Below are positions 30,315 to 42,611 of a stretch of 64,000 nt of DNA, piece by piece. Numbering within the stretch: position 1 is the first letter of the stretch; each line of letters opens with the position of its first letter. The translations under genes and the position numbers were made by a program. The DNA is from Merluccius polli (lineage: Eukaryota > Chordata > Actinopteri > Gadiformes > Merlucciidae): NCBI GenBank assembly GCA_030340625.1, contig JAOPHQ010001995.1, positions 441,878 to 505,877 of the forward strand, written 5' to 3'. A model generated the notes under the pieces. The model did no database searches, was not told where the DNA came from, and saw only the letters and a program-made list of their open reading frames with translations.

Positions 30315-31116
30315 TCCATGGTTTCTCAACGGGGGCTGTACCGCCCCCTGGGGGGCGTTATAAACATTTTGGGGGGCGCTGGACGCGTGAGGGCTGGTAT
30401 GGGGGCGCTCTGGCACGAATGGGGGCGCCACATTTTGGCTTGTACAAAGTTCATTTGAACTCTACATTTTAAACTTTCATGGTTTCACAACTAAAAATAA
30501 AGCTGCTGTCTGAGACCAAGAACCCGAGTCTGCTGCTTCCACCGCTGGGTAAAAGGGAGTAAACCCCGACGTCGCCCCTGGAGATCTCCCCTCTGCTCCC
30601 TGATCACGATCGGAAAAGCCGAGCAGGAACGGTCTCCATAGTAACACTTAAACAAATCCACCACAGCAGCAGTGAAACCCGGGAAACACAAACGCTACTT
30701 TTCACAGCTGTCACCTCATCTTCGCGGGCTAAAACTTAAATAACCAATGAAAATGTACACAAGCACGATAATGTAACCACGTTTAATCACACACAACATT
30801 ACAATCAAATAAGGACCGAATATTCGGTAACCGAATATATTTGGCCAAATATTGCACAAAAAAGCCATATTCGGTATTCGGTGGAATGAGTGAAAAACAA
30901 GGCCGAATATATATATTAAATATTAGCGCCGCGTTTTAATGACGCAAGCAAACAACGTGCAGTGACGCGGCGCGTTTTACTGACGCAATCAAAGAACGTA
31001 CAGTGACGCGGTAAACATAAACAGAGATGTCGGCAGTGTGTAGATATTTATATATATATTAAAGTTACGGAGAACGAAAAAAGAATTGCGGTTTGCAGCC
31101 GAAATATAAAGTATAG
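30315..31116. other. Mixed repeat remnants
   Basis: About 30318-30440 is a G-rich segment (CTCAACGGGGGCTGTACCGC) that resembles a hAT-type end. About 30812-30910 repeats TATTCGGT/ACCGAATA, as sub-terminal repeats of a hAT relative. No gene. Confidence 0.4.
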
Positions 31117-31242
31117 TATAAGTAAGGGATAATGCCCAACGAAATGAATGGACTTCGCGGAAGCAACCGTCGGACGCGACGCCTCCGCGTCATCCATTAA
31201 TTTCTGTTAATGGACACCTCGAAGGGCATTATCCCGCTTATA
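31117..31242. mobile_element. 126-bp foldback MITE
   Basis: Ends TATAAGTAAGGGATAATGCC and inverse GGGCATTATCCCGCTTATA, with further internal pairing (CATTAA/TTAATG, GACGCGG). Target duplication not clear. Confidence 0.65.
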
Positions 31243-31569
31243 CCATGGTCACTTACGAAAGAAAGACATATTTAATCAATTAATAATACTTTAATGCGTT
31301 TTAGAGTTAAAATCGTGAGTTTTTTTTTTATTTTTACAAGTCGAGCAGACTATTTAATATCTTATATGACCTATCCTATTATAATTAATATGTTATATCA
31401 CATTACAACTAAAATAACATTTCCATGTTGTTTACCAGTTTCTCCAGTTAAGTAATGTACAAACATGACCTATCTCAAAAACATACATTTTGGAGGCAAT
31501 GTTTAAAATCAATGCTTTAATTTCCTGTAAAATGGTCAGATTTGGTCAGATTGTTGCTTTCTCTCTCCC
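31243..31569. other. AT-rich sequence with no gene
   Basis: Simple AT-rich sequence with a T run near 31320. Nothing recognised. Confidence 0.5.
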
Positions 31570-33660
31570 TTGAAGTCCTCCACCTCCCTTCCCCCTACTC
31601 CTCATAGTGACACCTCCCGCCATAACCTGAAATCTCTCTCTCCCTCTACTCCAGCCTTATCTGTTCTCTCTTCTCTACCATCTCCTGAACAATTCTCTCT
31701 TCTGTCCACCGAGGAAGCCTCCTTGACCCTGCTATCCTCCCTCTCGTCCTCCTTGGACTCCCTCTGTCCCCTCCCCCTTGGCTGTCCGAATTTCTGCGGG
31801 CTTGTAGAACAGAGCTACAGGCAGCTGAGAGAAAGTGGAAGAGATCAGACTGTGCTGATGACCTCTCTCGCTATCTTCACCTCCTCTCAGACTTCACCTC
31901 TTCTGTGTCAGCAGCCAAATCTACCTTCTACTGCACCAAGATCAACTCCTCTATCTCCAACCCTAGGAAGCCCGCCCCCCCCCCCATCCCCTTCCTCCCT
32001 CACAGCTGATGACTTTGTCACCTACTTTACTATGAAGGTGAAGGCTATCAGCTCCTCTTTCACCCGTACCAGTATCCTCCCTACTACCACTCCCACCTGT
32101 CCGCCTCACCCGCTTTACCCCTCTCTCCCCTGAAGATGTGCACAAACTAGTTATGTCTAACATGCCACTACCTGCCCCCTTGACCCCATCCCTTCCTCAC
32201 CTTTTCCAAGCCGTCTCGTGCGACATCCTGCTGTTCCTCACCACCCTCATCAACTCTTCTCTCACTTCTTTCACTTCTCTCATTCCTTTCTAAAACTCTG
32301 GAACGTGCCATCTCTAACCAACTGTCCTCCTATCTCTCACCTAACAACCTGCAATCAGTCAGGTTTCAAGACTGCACACTCCACTGAGACAGCCCTCCTC
32401 GCGGTGACGGAGTCCCTCCGTGCTGCCAGAGCCTCGTCCCTCTCATCAGTTCTCATTCTCCTTGACCTGTCTGCGGCTTTCGACACCGTGAACCACCAGA
32501 TCCTCCTCGCCACCCTCACTGAACTTGGCATCGCTCACTCTGCGCTATCCTGATTCACATCCTACCTGACAAACCGTACCTACCAGGTCACATGGAATGG
32601 CTCCTTGTCCGAACCCTGCTCCATTGGCACCGGCGTCCCTCAAGACTCAGTATTAGGACCACTTCTGTTCTCCCTATACACTAGATCTTTAGGCTCTGTA
32701 ACCACTTCGCATGGTTTCTCCTATCACTGCTACGCAGACGACACTCAACTATTCCTCTCTCTCCCCTCCTCTGACAGCCTGATTGCAACTCGCATCTGAG
32801 AATGTCTGGCAGACATCAGCACCTGGAAGTCTGTGCACCACCTGAAGCTCAACCTCAACAAGACTGAGCTCCTCTTCTTGCCGGGGAAGGACTGCCCTCA
32901 CATGGACCTATTGGTAACTGTTGAGGATGCTGTGGTGGGTCCTTCACCAACTGCGAGGAACCTCGGCGTCATACTGGATGACCTGCGGTCACCTGATCCT
33001 GCAGATTTGCTCTCTACAACATCCGTCGGATCCAACCCTTCCTCACAAGGGAAGCAGCACAGAAGCACTCATCATCTCCCACCTCGACTACTGCAACTCG
33101 CTCCTGGCTGGACTCCCTGCCTCTGCGATCAAGCCTTTGCAGCACATCCAGAACGCGGCAGCACGACTCGTGTTCAACCTGCCGAAGTATTTTTTTTTTT
33201 TTTTTAAAGGTTTATTTGAGTAGGGACAGATACAAAAACATAGATAATCTTGAACAGTCATCTGATGTATGCATCATAGTGTTTTTAGCCAAAGCTGTGT
33301 GACCCCTGCGACCTCCACTGGCTCCCTGTAGCAGCTCGCATCAGATTCAAGACGATGGTACTGACCTACACGGCTGTCAAAGGAACTGCCCTGACCTACC
33401 TCCAAGCACTAGTCAGACCCCACGCCCCAGCTAGAGCCCTTTGCGCAACTACCTCAGCCAGCCAGCTGGTACCACCATCCCTGAGAGCAAGCAAAGGTCA
33501 CACAGCTAAATCACAACTCTTCTCTGTCTTGGCGCCGCTATGGTGGAACAAACTCCCTGCTGACGTGAGGACTGCAGAGTCGATCACCTGCTTCCGCAAG
33601 AGACTCAAGACCCACCTGTTCAGAGTTCACCTGGACCCAGCTTAGCATCCTCTCTCTACT
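31570..33660 (+). pseudogene. LINE-a: L2/CR1-group ORF2 (RT) remnant
   Basis: A decayed RT on the plus strand: QSGFKTAHSTETALLAV (about 32360), LLDLSAAFDTVNHQILL, TGVPQDSVLGPLLFSLY, YHCYADDTQLFLSL (catalytic ADD), LKLNLNKTELLFLPG, LDYCNSLLAGLPASAI and RLKTHLFRVHLDPA at the C-terminus. Several frameshifts and stops (for example near 32551, 32797, 33000) disable it. No endonuclease is seen, so it is 5'-truncated or diverged upstream. Its 3' tail is at 37513-37826, separated by LINE-b. Confidence 0.85.
33188..33297 (-). repeat. Short insertion in LINE-a with T run
   Basis: A (T)14 run then AAAGGTTTATTTGAGTAGGG interrupts the RT between the FNLPK and LHWLPV motifs. It looks like a reverse-oriented retroposed fragment with its poly(A). 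Confidence 0.5.
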
Positions 33661-33902
33661 AGGCAAGGCAAGGCAGCTTTATTTATATAGCGCATTTCAT
33701 ACACAATGGCAACTCAATGCACTTTACATAAAACAAACATTTAGCAGTAAGAATTGAAATAAAAATTTAAAAAAAAATAAAAACAACTACAGAAAAATAG
33801 AAAGAGAAAGAAATAAAATACTATAATAGAGCAGCATAAAATCATGATTTAAAAGGACATAGTGCAAATGAAAGATTACAATTTAAAGTGCTTTGAACGA
33901 GC

Positions 33903-35298
33903 TCAATCATAAGCACAGGAGAAGAGAAGTGTTTTTAACCTGGATTTAAAAATGTTCACAGTTGGGGCTGATTTAAGTTCAGCTGGTAGTTTGTTCCAGT
34001 TTTGTGCAGCATAACAGCTAAAAGCTGCTTCACCATGTTTAGTTTGAACTCTGGGCTCCACTATCTGACCTGAGTCAGTAGATCTCAGAGCCCTACTGGG
34101 TTTGTATTCTACTAAGATGTCGTTCATGTATTCTGGACCTAAACCATTCAGTGATTTGTAGACCAGTAGCATAACTTTAAAGTCTATTCTATAGCTGACT
34201 GGGAGCCAGTGTAAAGACTTTAGAACTGGAGTAATGTGCTCTGATCTCTTTGTTCTGGTTTAAACTCGAGCTGCAGCATTCTGAATGAGCTGCAGCTGTT
34301 TAATGCTTTTTTGTGGGAGTCCAGTCAGAAGACCGTTACAGTAGTCGAGTCTACTGGAGATGAAAGCATGAGTCAACTTCTCCTGGTCTGTTTGAGACAT
34401 AAAACCCTTCACTCTGGATATGTTCTTAAGCTGATAGAAGGCTGTTTTGGTGATGGATTTGATATGACTGCTGAAGGTCAAATCTGAGTCTATCAGCACG
34501 CCAAGGTTTCTGACTTGGTCCCTAGTTTTTAGAGAGAGTGACTTGAGATGTTTACTGACGCCAATCCTCTTCTCTTTATTGCCAAAAACAATTACCTCAG
34601 TTTTGTCCTGATTTAATTGAAGGACATTTTGGTTCATCCAATGTGTTACTTGCTCTAAACAGTGACACAATGACTGTATTGGACTGTAGTCATCTGAGGA
34701 CAGTGCTATGTATATCTGCGTGTCATCTGCATAACTGTGATAGTCTACATTAGAGTTCTGCAGAACTTGACCCAAAGGCAGCATATAGACTGAACAGAAG
34801 GTGTCCAAGAACTGACCCCTGAGGAACTCCACATGTCATAGCCATTCGATTGGATTCATAACTTCCAATGGTCACAAAATAACTCCGCTCTTCCAAGTAG
34901 GACCTGAACCATTCGAGGACTGTTCCGCTGAGTCCTGCCCATGTTTCCAACCTGTTCAACAATATACTGTGATCCACAGTGTCAAATGCAGCACTGAGAT
35001 CCAACAGGACCAGAACTGACACCTTGCCTGGGTCAGTGTTTAACCTAATATCATTTAACACTCTAATAAGAGCTGTTTCTGTACTGTGGTGAGGTCGGAA
35101 GCCTGATTGAAATTTGTCAAAAAGGCCACTGGAATTCAAGAAATTGCTGAGTTGATTAAAAACCACTTTCTCAACGATCTTGACTATAAAAGGAAGATTT
35201 GAGATAGGTCTGTAGTTGGTTAACATGGAAGCATCCAGCGTTCTCTTTTTTAAGAGTGGCTTAATGGCAGCTACTTTTAGGGATTTAGGAAACGTGCC
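33903..35298 (-). pseudogene. LINE-b reverse transcriptase and C-terminus
   Basis: Motifs in order: NYRPISNLPFIVKIVEKVV, QSGFRPHHSTETALIRV, LLDLSAAFDTVDHSILL, CGVPQGSVLGHLLFSLY, YHSYADDTQIYIAL (catalytic), LNQDKTEVIVFG, LDYCNGLLTGLPQ and NKLPAELKSAPTVNIFKSRL. Two frame changes (about 34800 and 34262) and one stop interrupt it. It belongs to the same family as the fragment at 57570-58314. Confidence 0.88.
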
Positions 35299-35584
35299 CG
35301 ATTGAGTTCACAATAGTTTTTAAAAAGTCTGATGGCAATGTGTCAAGACAGCATGTTGATGGTTTTAGATGCTGAACTATTTCCTCTATGGTTTTTTGGT
35401 CAACTGTATTAAATACATCACAGTTGAGTTATTCCTGGGAGGTCTTAGGGATTGCATTATTTTATTGTTTTGTTGATTTGTGTTCATATTTAACCTTATG
35501 GACTGGATTTTTTCAAAAAAGAAAAAAAAAAAGCAAGCAAATTCATTGCATTTTGCGGTGGAAAGGAGTTCTGGAGCTGTCTGT

Positions 35585-36878
35585 TTAGGGGGGGTTTGTC
35601 ATCTTATCAACAATAGCAAATAGAGTGCGAGTGTTGTTGATGTTCTTATTAATAATTTCAGAAAAGTGTCGCTGTTTAGCCTTGAGTAACTCATAGTTAA
35701 AATTACAAAGACTTATTTTGTAGAGGTCATGGTGAATTTGAAGTTTAGTTTTTCTCCACTTACACTCTGCTTTCCTGCATTCTGTTTTTAAAGCCTTTAC
35801 CATCATAGTGTTCCTCCATGGTGTTTTCTTTCTGATCAAGGTCGTCTTAGTTTTAATAGGTGCAACAGCATCCATGACATTTGAGATTTTCCAGTTAAAT
35901 TTATCTTGGAGTTCATCAACTGACTCTGCACTCACAGTTGGTGACATAGCTATAGCCTCCATAAATTTTGCACTGGTATTCTCATTTATGTACCTTCTCT
36001 TAACAGACACAGAGGTTAACTGAACATTTGGAATGATCTGTAAGTCAAAGAACACACAGAAATGATCAGGAAGAGCCAAGTCCTTAACATCAACAGAAGA
36101 AATGTTAACACCTTTAGAGATAACCAGATCCAGAGTGTGGCCTCGAGTGTGTGTGGGCCCTTTCACATGTTGCAAGAGGCCAAAAGTGTCAAGTAGAGCA
36201 GAGAGTTCTTTGGCATTACTGTCCATGTTATTGTCTACGTGAATGTTAAAATCCCCTGTTATGATAAAAAAGTTGTAATCAGTGCAGATAACTGACAGCA
36301 GTTCAGCAAACTCATCAATGAATTTTCCTGAGTATCTTGGAGGTCTATAAATGATTAAAAAAATAACTTTTGGATCACCTTTTAGTAAAAAACAGAGATA
36401 TTCAAAAGAGCTAAAATCAGCTAACGTAATTTCCTTGCACTGAAATACAGATTTAAAGATGGCAGCAACTCCCCCGCCTTTCTTACCAGTTCGACACTTG
36501 TTCATAAAACTTTGTTGGTGCTGCCTCATTGAGAATAGCACAACAGCTACATTCAGTCAGCCATGTTTCACTAAGAAGTACAAAATCTAGATCATAGGTC
36601 ATAATGACATCATTAACTAACAGTGATTTGTTGACTAGTGATCTGATATTGAGTAGAGCTAATCTTGTGGAGATAGCAGGAGAGTCTGGTATATTTCGAG
36701 GTTGACATGCTATACTTAATAAATTGGCAGATTTACCCTTTTTATTTCTCACCATTTTAACCATTTTTCTGTTACCTGTCTTCACAGGGATTGGGAAGGC
36801 TATCTGAACTCCATAGGGCCCTGACTTTTCCTGGGGGAGAACATTATTGGTATCAGTATAGCAGCCTGGACCCGGCAC
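35585..36878 (-). pseudogene. LINE-b apurinic-type endonuclease domain
   Basis: LALLNIRSLVNKSLLVND, LLSETWL (Glu), IIYRPPRYSGKF, TGDFNIHVDN (Asp, Asn) and THTRGHTLDLVIS, then LPDHFCVFFDL (Asp-His) define an EEP domain. One frameshift near 36510 separates the first third from the rest. It nicks target DNA in the intact element. Confidence 0.87.
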
Positions 36879-36881
36879 ATA

Positions 36882-37264
36882 TCAGTCCGACTCACAGATT
36901 ATCTGAGTCAGAGGAGATGGGGGGGCTCTGTGACGTTTGGGTGATGGTGTTTTCCAGCGTGGTGGAATGGGAGGGGCTGGACGAGGAGGGGGATTTAGGT
37001 GAGAAAAAATGGGATTTGGGCGTGGTGTGAGTTGGAAATCCAGAAAATGGTGGAATGGGGAATCCGGACTGCGTGGAGAGAATGAAAGGCTGGATGGGGT
37101 CCCGGTAGGTGAAAGTTGGGAGTCTCCTGGTGGGGCTGGGGGAGACTCCACTTGTTGGGCTGTTGGGGCTGGGGGAGACTCCTCCTGTTGGGTTGTTGGG
37201 GCTGGGGGAGACTCCTCATGTTGGGCTGTTGGGGCTGGGGGAAATTCCTCGTGTTGGGGTAAGG
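36882..37264 (-). pseudogene. LINE-b Pro-rich ORF1-like segment
   Basis: The minus strand encodes low-complexity Pro/Ser sequence (SPPAPPGDSQLSPTGTPSS) preceded by four 11-residue repeats of the type EESPPAPTTQQ. It is likely part of an ORF1 or the start of ORF2. No RNA-binding motif recognised. Confidence 0.5.
37132..37264 (-). repeat. 33-bp in-frame minisatellite
   Basis: Four units with a period of exactly 33 bp (starts of GGGGCTGGGGGA at 37132, 37165, 37198, 37231), so the repeat keeps frame. Confidence 0.9.
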
Positions 37265-37512
37265 ATGATGACGTTAAAGCCTCTCTCTCGGTGTGCTGTC
37301 CTTCAAGTGTTGACTCCTCTCAGGCGGTAGCAATTTTTCTCCAGAAGGCTGTCTTATCTGTTGTTTTGGATTGTCTCGCCTTTTGTCCTTGGCAGGGGCT
37401 GCTGGTGACTGATGCAAAAAATCAAAAATGTTGTAGCTTAACAGCTGTACTCCTGACTTGTTAAGGCAAAATCCATCTGCCTCAAAGAGGTGTTCTGCGT
37501 TCCCAAAAAAAA

Positions 37513-37826
37513 ACTACCCTTCCTCTACTACTACCCCCCCCCCCCCCCCCCCCCACTAATACAAAAATTAAAAACAACTTTGCAATTATTCTATGTTTGT
37601 ATGTCCTGGCACTTACTTTGATATTCTGCGCTTAGTATTTTCACACTTATCTCTGTTGTATACTATCAGTGGGTTAACTTAGCAATTGGGTGTGCTTGAA
37701 ACTTGTTTTTGTGAAATCCTTACTCTACCGATAGCGATTTACTGTTGCACTTTGTCCTAACAAATGTACTTATTGGAAGTTGCTTTGGACAAAAGCGTCT
37801 GCTAAATGCCCTAAATGTAAATGTAG
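37513..37826 (+). repeat. LINE-a 3' untranslated tail
   Basis: CTCTACTACTACC and a (C)n run, then TTGCTTTGGACAAAAGCGTC and a CTAAATGTAAATGTAG end, the familiar 3' tail of a fish L2/CR1-type LINE. It continues LINE-a after the LINE-b insertion. Confidence 0.75.
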
Positions 37827-38972
37827 TACTTGTGTTTCCTGTGGGGTCACTACCCGTATCATTTGGACTGCGTATGCTAAATAACATTTACCCTCTGCGT
37901 GGTAATTTGAATGTTGCTTTCGAAAGGGGATGCAAAGAAATTACACATTGCTGGGTGTTAGATTTTTTAGAGTCACTTATTTGCTTTAAAAAAGTATTTT
38001 AAAATGTCAATGACGTCATACACATCTTACGACCAGAGATACTGCTTTACGGCAAGCCTCTCCCTTTCCCTCAAGGCATCGACAACACAGCGGACACAGG
38101 TTAGGCTCTCTCCCTGGCAATACAAACAATTCAACCAAAAAAAGTTGCTGTGTTAAAAAAAAAAGAACTTGGGCGAAAAAGTCCACCTTAACATTCTGGT
38201 CCCACTTCGGATGCCAAGATGCCATCAAGCAGGATCTCTGGTCGTAATCAGTCCTTCACTGACCAATCAGCGTTCATTAGCAGAATACTAGCGTGTTATG
38301 GGCAACAACAACTCGTCCTGTAAGAAATCGAAAGGACATAAGTACTCGTTCATTCAACTTTCGATCTATAACCCATGTTGAACTTGTAAAAACTACAATC
38401 AAATCTGAGATTTCTCAATGAGAATCAGGTGAAAGAGACAAATTTACCCATCTAGCTCCATCTGCTCCCATTCATTCTGCACTCATGGGCGATCGCCCCC
38501 AGTGGAGCTCTGGTGGAACTGCAACCAAAATTCGGTACAATGGGACTTAATAGGGAGTGGACAGGCTCTCCGTAGACGGGCTCTGGTACACGTTGCACAC
38601 TCAGCGTTTTGGCCGTTTTGAGTACACATACGGGTCCTTTCAAGTACACTTCTTTTGCCGCGATCATAATCGGAACACCCTACGTACTCAAACTAAGTAT
38701 ACTAAGTACGGGAAGTAAGGATATCGGAACAGGGCCCAGGTTTATCCTGGGTGCCATGATTGCTCATGCACCACAGGTGTGCAGCCTCACCCAGCCCCAG
38801 AGTCTAATGATGAGGCTGTAAACCAGCTATCAACACACACACACGCGTTGTATTAGTGGCCAGATCAACACAGATGACAAAACTGTAAACTATCAGGCAG
38901 TTGTTAATCAACTATTAATATATGTCAATTCCAACACATCACTGTATTACAAATGAATTAATATATTATAAT
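37827..38972. other. Unassigned sequence
   Basis: About 1.1 kb with no gene. It includes the inverted repeat shared with 10676-10707 (38740-38771, containing the small palindrome CCAGGTTTATCCTGG) and a short (CA)n at 38835-38845. Confidence 0.5.
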
Positions 38973-39122
38973 CTTGTAACATACATCGACTGATGCAACC
39001 TGGACACATCATCAGTGATGTTACCTGGGGTCACAGAGTGTTTCGGGTCTTTCAAGCATCATACACTCTCACCCAGGCGACCCAGCTGGGTTGATCAGGC
39101 CCTCGCTTGTGTCCAGGTAGCG

Positions 39123-40737
39123 CTACCTCACCCATGGTTCTCCTCTCCTTAACCACAGCCACCTTGAGGCAACCTCTGCTGCCTCAGTGGCCTCCTTAAT
39201 GGCCCTTCGCTTACTGGCCCCTGTGATGCCCAAGATGTTGTAGGCCCTACAGAGAGACTGGCCAGCGAACCCTCTGCATCCCACCTCGATGGGCTCACAC
39301 CGTGCTCTCCACCCGTTACTCCGGCACTCCTCCACTAGCTCAGCATATTTTGCCCTCTTCCTCTCATTGGCCTCCTCGATCCGGTCCTCCCAGGGTACAG
39401 TGAGTTCCAGGAGAACGATCTGCTTGGAGGCCTCAGAGATAAGCAGCAAGTCAGGCCGCAGTGTTGTGGTGGCGACGGACTCTGGGAATTTCAGTTGCTT
39501 CCCCAGGTCAACTTTCATCTCCCAGTCTCGTGCTGTTGCTAGCAAGCCAGATGAGGTAGCCCTGGCAGCTGATGGTGGCTTCTCCCCAGCCCGAACGAAA
39601 GCGATGGAGTTCTTCACTGGGCGGAGACGCTTTGCATTGGCCAATCCCACAGCTGATGGTGTTCGCTATGGCCTTCAGGACTTGGTCATGGCGCCATCGG
39701 TAGCGCCCCTCGCCCAGGGCCTTCGAACAGCAGCTAAGGATATGCTCCAGGGTCCCCCTCTTTAAGCAGAGGTTGCAGGCAGGTGACTCCACCAACCCCC
39801 AGCTGTACAGGTTGGATGGGCTCGGCAGTACGTCATAGACAGCCTGGATCAGGAATCGTATGCGATGGGGCTCAGCTTTCCACAGCTCTGCCCAGGAGAC
39901 TCTGCGGTCCACTGCATACTCCCATCTTGTCCAGGCTCCCTGCTGCCGCATTCCAACCATCCTGCTGGCCCGCTCCTCCTCTACTGCTGCCCGCACCTCT
40001 TGCTGCACCAGTGATCTCCGGTCCTTCCCCTGTGCCTTGTTATAGCGAGGTGTTGTGCTGCTACCCAGGCCAGCTCTTCCATTCGTCACTGTCCCCACCA
40101 ATGCCCTGTGCCGTAGCCGCGACTCAGCCACATCCACAGCCTCTGCTGCCCTCCACCTCCGCCCTGTCCTCACCTCGATCCCAGCCTGGGAGACCTTTGG
40201 GTCCTGTGACTCTCTGTATTGCAGCACCTCCCTAGCACGGCCCACCTTGAACTCCTCATTCAGGCTGCTAATGGGGAGCTTCAGCTTGTTGTTCTGGCCA
40301 TACAGGGCGATGCTGCTCAGGCTTCGAGGTAGGCCCAGCCATTTCCGTAGAAACCTGCTGACTCTCCTCTCAAAGCCCTCGATGGTGGAGATTGGGACCT
40401 CATAGATCAGGAGGGGCCAGAGGATCCGTGGGAGGATGCCGTGTTGATAAATCCAGGCCTTGAACTTAGGTAGGCCTGACTTGTCCACTGTGGCTAGCCA
40501 GGCTTCTAGTTCAAGGTTGGTAGCATGGATGGCTGCCGTGTCTTTTAGGCTGCAGTCAAACACCTTTCCCAGGCTCTTCACTGGTTTCTCAGTGATTGAT
40601 GGAATCTGGGTACCGCTAAGTGTGAAGTGGAACTTGTTGGTGACCTTTCCTTTTTCAACACCAGGGATCTGGATTTTGCTGGTTTGAAGCACATGCGTGC
40701 CCAGGTGGTCATCTCTTCCAGACCCTTCAGGATCCAC
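39123..40737 (-). pseudogene. RLE LINE C-terminus: zinc knuckle and restriction-like endonuclease
   Basis: After the RT thumb (WIYQHGILPRILWPLLIYE) comes CNLCLKRGTLEHILSCC, the C-x2-C-x7-H-x4-C knuckle that precedes the endonuclease. The endonuclease shows RPDLLLISEASKQIVLLELT (Asp and Glu spaced as PD-D/ExK-like) then KRAKYAELVEECR. A frameshift near 39600-39650 separates them. The enzyme cleaves the target site in related elements. Confidence 0.83.
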
Positions 40738-42320
40738 CTACTCCCAGGGACGTGTGGTGTTGTCACCGTCAGATCGTCCATGAAAGCCCTAATGGGCGGC
40801 TGGCGGACACCAGACTTGGTGAGGGGACCTCTGCACTGGGCCTCTGTAGATTTCACCAGCATGTGCATGGCGAGTGCGAATAATATCACTGAAATTGTGC
40901 ATCCAGTGATAATACCCTTCCCAAGCCTGTGCCAGTCTGATGTTGTAGACCCAGCAGAGACTCTCAGACTGAAACTGTCGTAGTAGTCCAGAATGAGGTC
41001 TCTAAACTTGTCCGGGATGTGGTGCCGGCGCAGGGCCTCCTCAACCAGTTTGTGGGGTATGGACCCATAGGCGTTTGTAAGGTCCAACCACAGCACCACC
41101 AAGACTCCCTTGTTCTCCCGGGCTTCCCTGATGAGTTGTGTGACCACGCCTCTGTGCTCCAGACACCCCGGCACCTTTGGGATCCCTCCTTTCTGGACCG
41201 AGGTGTCGATGTAAGAGTTCCTCAGGAGGTAGTCAGTCAGTCGCCTGGCAACAATGCTGAAGAATATCTTCCCCTCAACACTGAGCAGCGAGATGTTTCT
41301 GAACTGGTCGATGGACTTCGACTCTTCCTCCTTTGGAATCCACACCCCTTCAGCGAACCGCCACTGTTGAGCCACCTTTCCCCTCCTCCATATGACCTTC
41401 AGGATCTTCCAGAGCCTGTGGAGTAGCTTCGGGCAGTTCTTGTAAACCCTGTAAGGTACCCCACTTGGTCCTGGGGCTGAGCTTGCTCTGGCCTTTTTGA
41501 TCACCTCCTGGATTTCCTTCCAGCTGGGCTCCTTACCGTTGAAGTCCAGAGTTGGTGCCGGTGGATCAATCAGGTGCTGGCAGTGGCCCAGATCTTGCTC
41601 CCTGGATCTGTCACAGAAGGTGTCTCTGAGGTGGAGGTCAATCTCAGCTTTGGAGCAGGTGAGCTGGCCACTCCGCTTCTTCCCAAGTAGCTGCTTTGTG
41701 AACCCAAAGGGATTCGCTATGAAGGCAGCCCTCTTCCTGGCCCTCTCTTTTCTCCTTCTCCTATGCCACTCTGCTCTCCTCAGAGTCATGAGCCTCTTGC
41801 GGAGGATGTTGCGCAGCTCTGCTAGAGGACCCCTCTCCTCCTCCCTCGCCTCCTTGAACCTCCTCCTCAGGCTTTTCAGCTCTTGCCTCAACTGGTGGAT
41901 CTTGTTAGCCCTGTTGTTCATGGTGTAGGGGACATTCGCTGCTTTCTTCTCCTCCAGTCCAAATCTCTCAGCTGCTAGGCTGATGATGATGGTAGTCATT
42001 GTCTGGAGGCGTCGATCAGCGTCACCCTTGGCTGTTGCTTCCAAGATGGTGTCGGCGTCTTCGTCAAACTGGAGCCACTCCTTCTCCTTGTTCGCTTGGG
42101 GCCATTTTACCCGCCGCTGTTCTGATAATCTGCATGGGTTCGGGGCTTGTGTCACTCGGAGGTTCTGGGCACTGTGGTTTGGCTCCGGGCCTAGCTCCTC
42201 CTGCGTCTCACCAGGGGTGATCCCTGAGCGCTGTGTCACAGGTACCGTCTGCACGCATCTCATCTTGGCCTGATGGATTTTCTGGCCACGCGGGTTTTTG
42301 CACACTTTGCCGCAAAACAT
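40578..42320 (-). pseudogene. RLE LINE N-terminal zinc finger and reverse transcriptase
   Basis: Starts with a finger CGKVCKNPRGQKIHQAKMRC, then a basic linker (about residues 130-200) and RT motifs SSAPGPSGVPYRVYKNCP, VWIPKEEESKSIDQFRNISL, LWLDLTNAYGSIPHKLV, KGIITGCTISVILFALAM and the catalytic FMDDLTVTT. ATG 42320 is not certainly the start, because an upstream frame (42694-42260) overlaps and may hold the true N-terminus. A frameshift near 40650 ends this frame. Confidence 0.85.
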
Positions 42321-42611
42321 CGTGCACTCGTTGTCGTGTTTCCGTCGCTATGTGTCGGTGTCCTTTGGTCTGTCCGAGTGGGATCCTCATCCTCCCCCCC
42401 TCTCGGGGATCCCTGGGGGTATAACTCCATAAGTCGATCTGTAGCTTGTGAAAGTGGGTTCTTCCTCTCAGAAGATACAGGTCGGGCTGCTAACCCTCCC
42501 TGCCCCGTTGCCGTCTCTCCGGGCTGTCCGCTGTCTCTCCAGCTGCCACCTCTCTGTTCTCGGTTGTCAATCAGCCTATTCCTGATCGTCACTGGTTGTT
42601 CCAGACAGAAG

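Larger units (their letters stand above)
33661..37503 (-). mobile_element. LINE-b: L2-type LINE inserted in LINE-a
   Basis: The minus strand reads a Pro-rich ORF1-like region, endonuclease, RT, C-terminus and a 3' end with TTTATATAG-type sequence and CCTTG repeats (GGCAAGGCAAGGCAG on +). The CTCTACT-rich flanks on both sides belong to LINE-a. The same 3' tail recurs at 58242-58314 and 62204-62276. Confidence 0.85.
38973..42611 (-). mobile_element. RLE-type LINE (R2/NeSL/HERO group)
   Basis: A minus-strand LINE with an N-terminal zinc finger, RT, a CCHC knuckle and a C-terminal restriction-like endonuclease. This is the architecture of early-branching, often site-specific LINEs rather than EEP LINEs. 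The 3' end (38973) duplicates a segment at 42612-42925. Frames are broken in three places. Confidence 0.85.

Noticed and set aside
35808..36023. Plus-strand hydrophobic frame that could be a membrane peptide
   Set aside because: It lies exactly opposite the LINE-b endonuclease and is a shadow.
39289..40983. Plus-strand reading frames opposite the RLE LINE
   Set aside because: They are antisense shadows of the LINE coding strand, with no domains.
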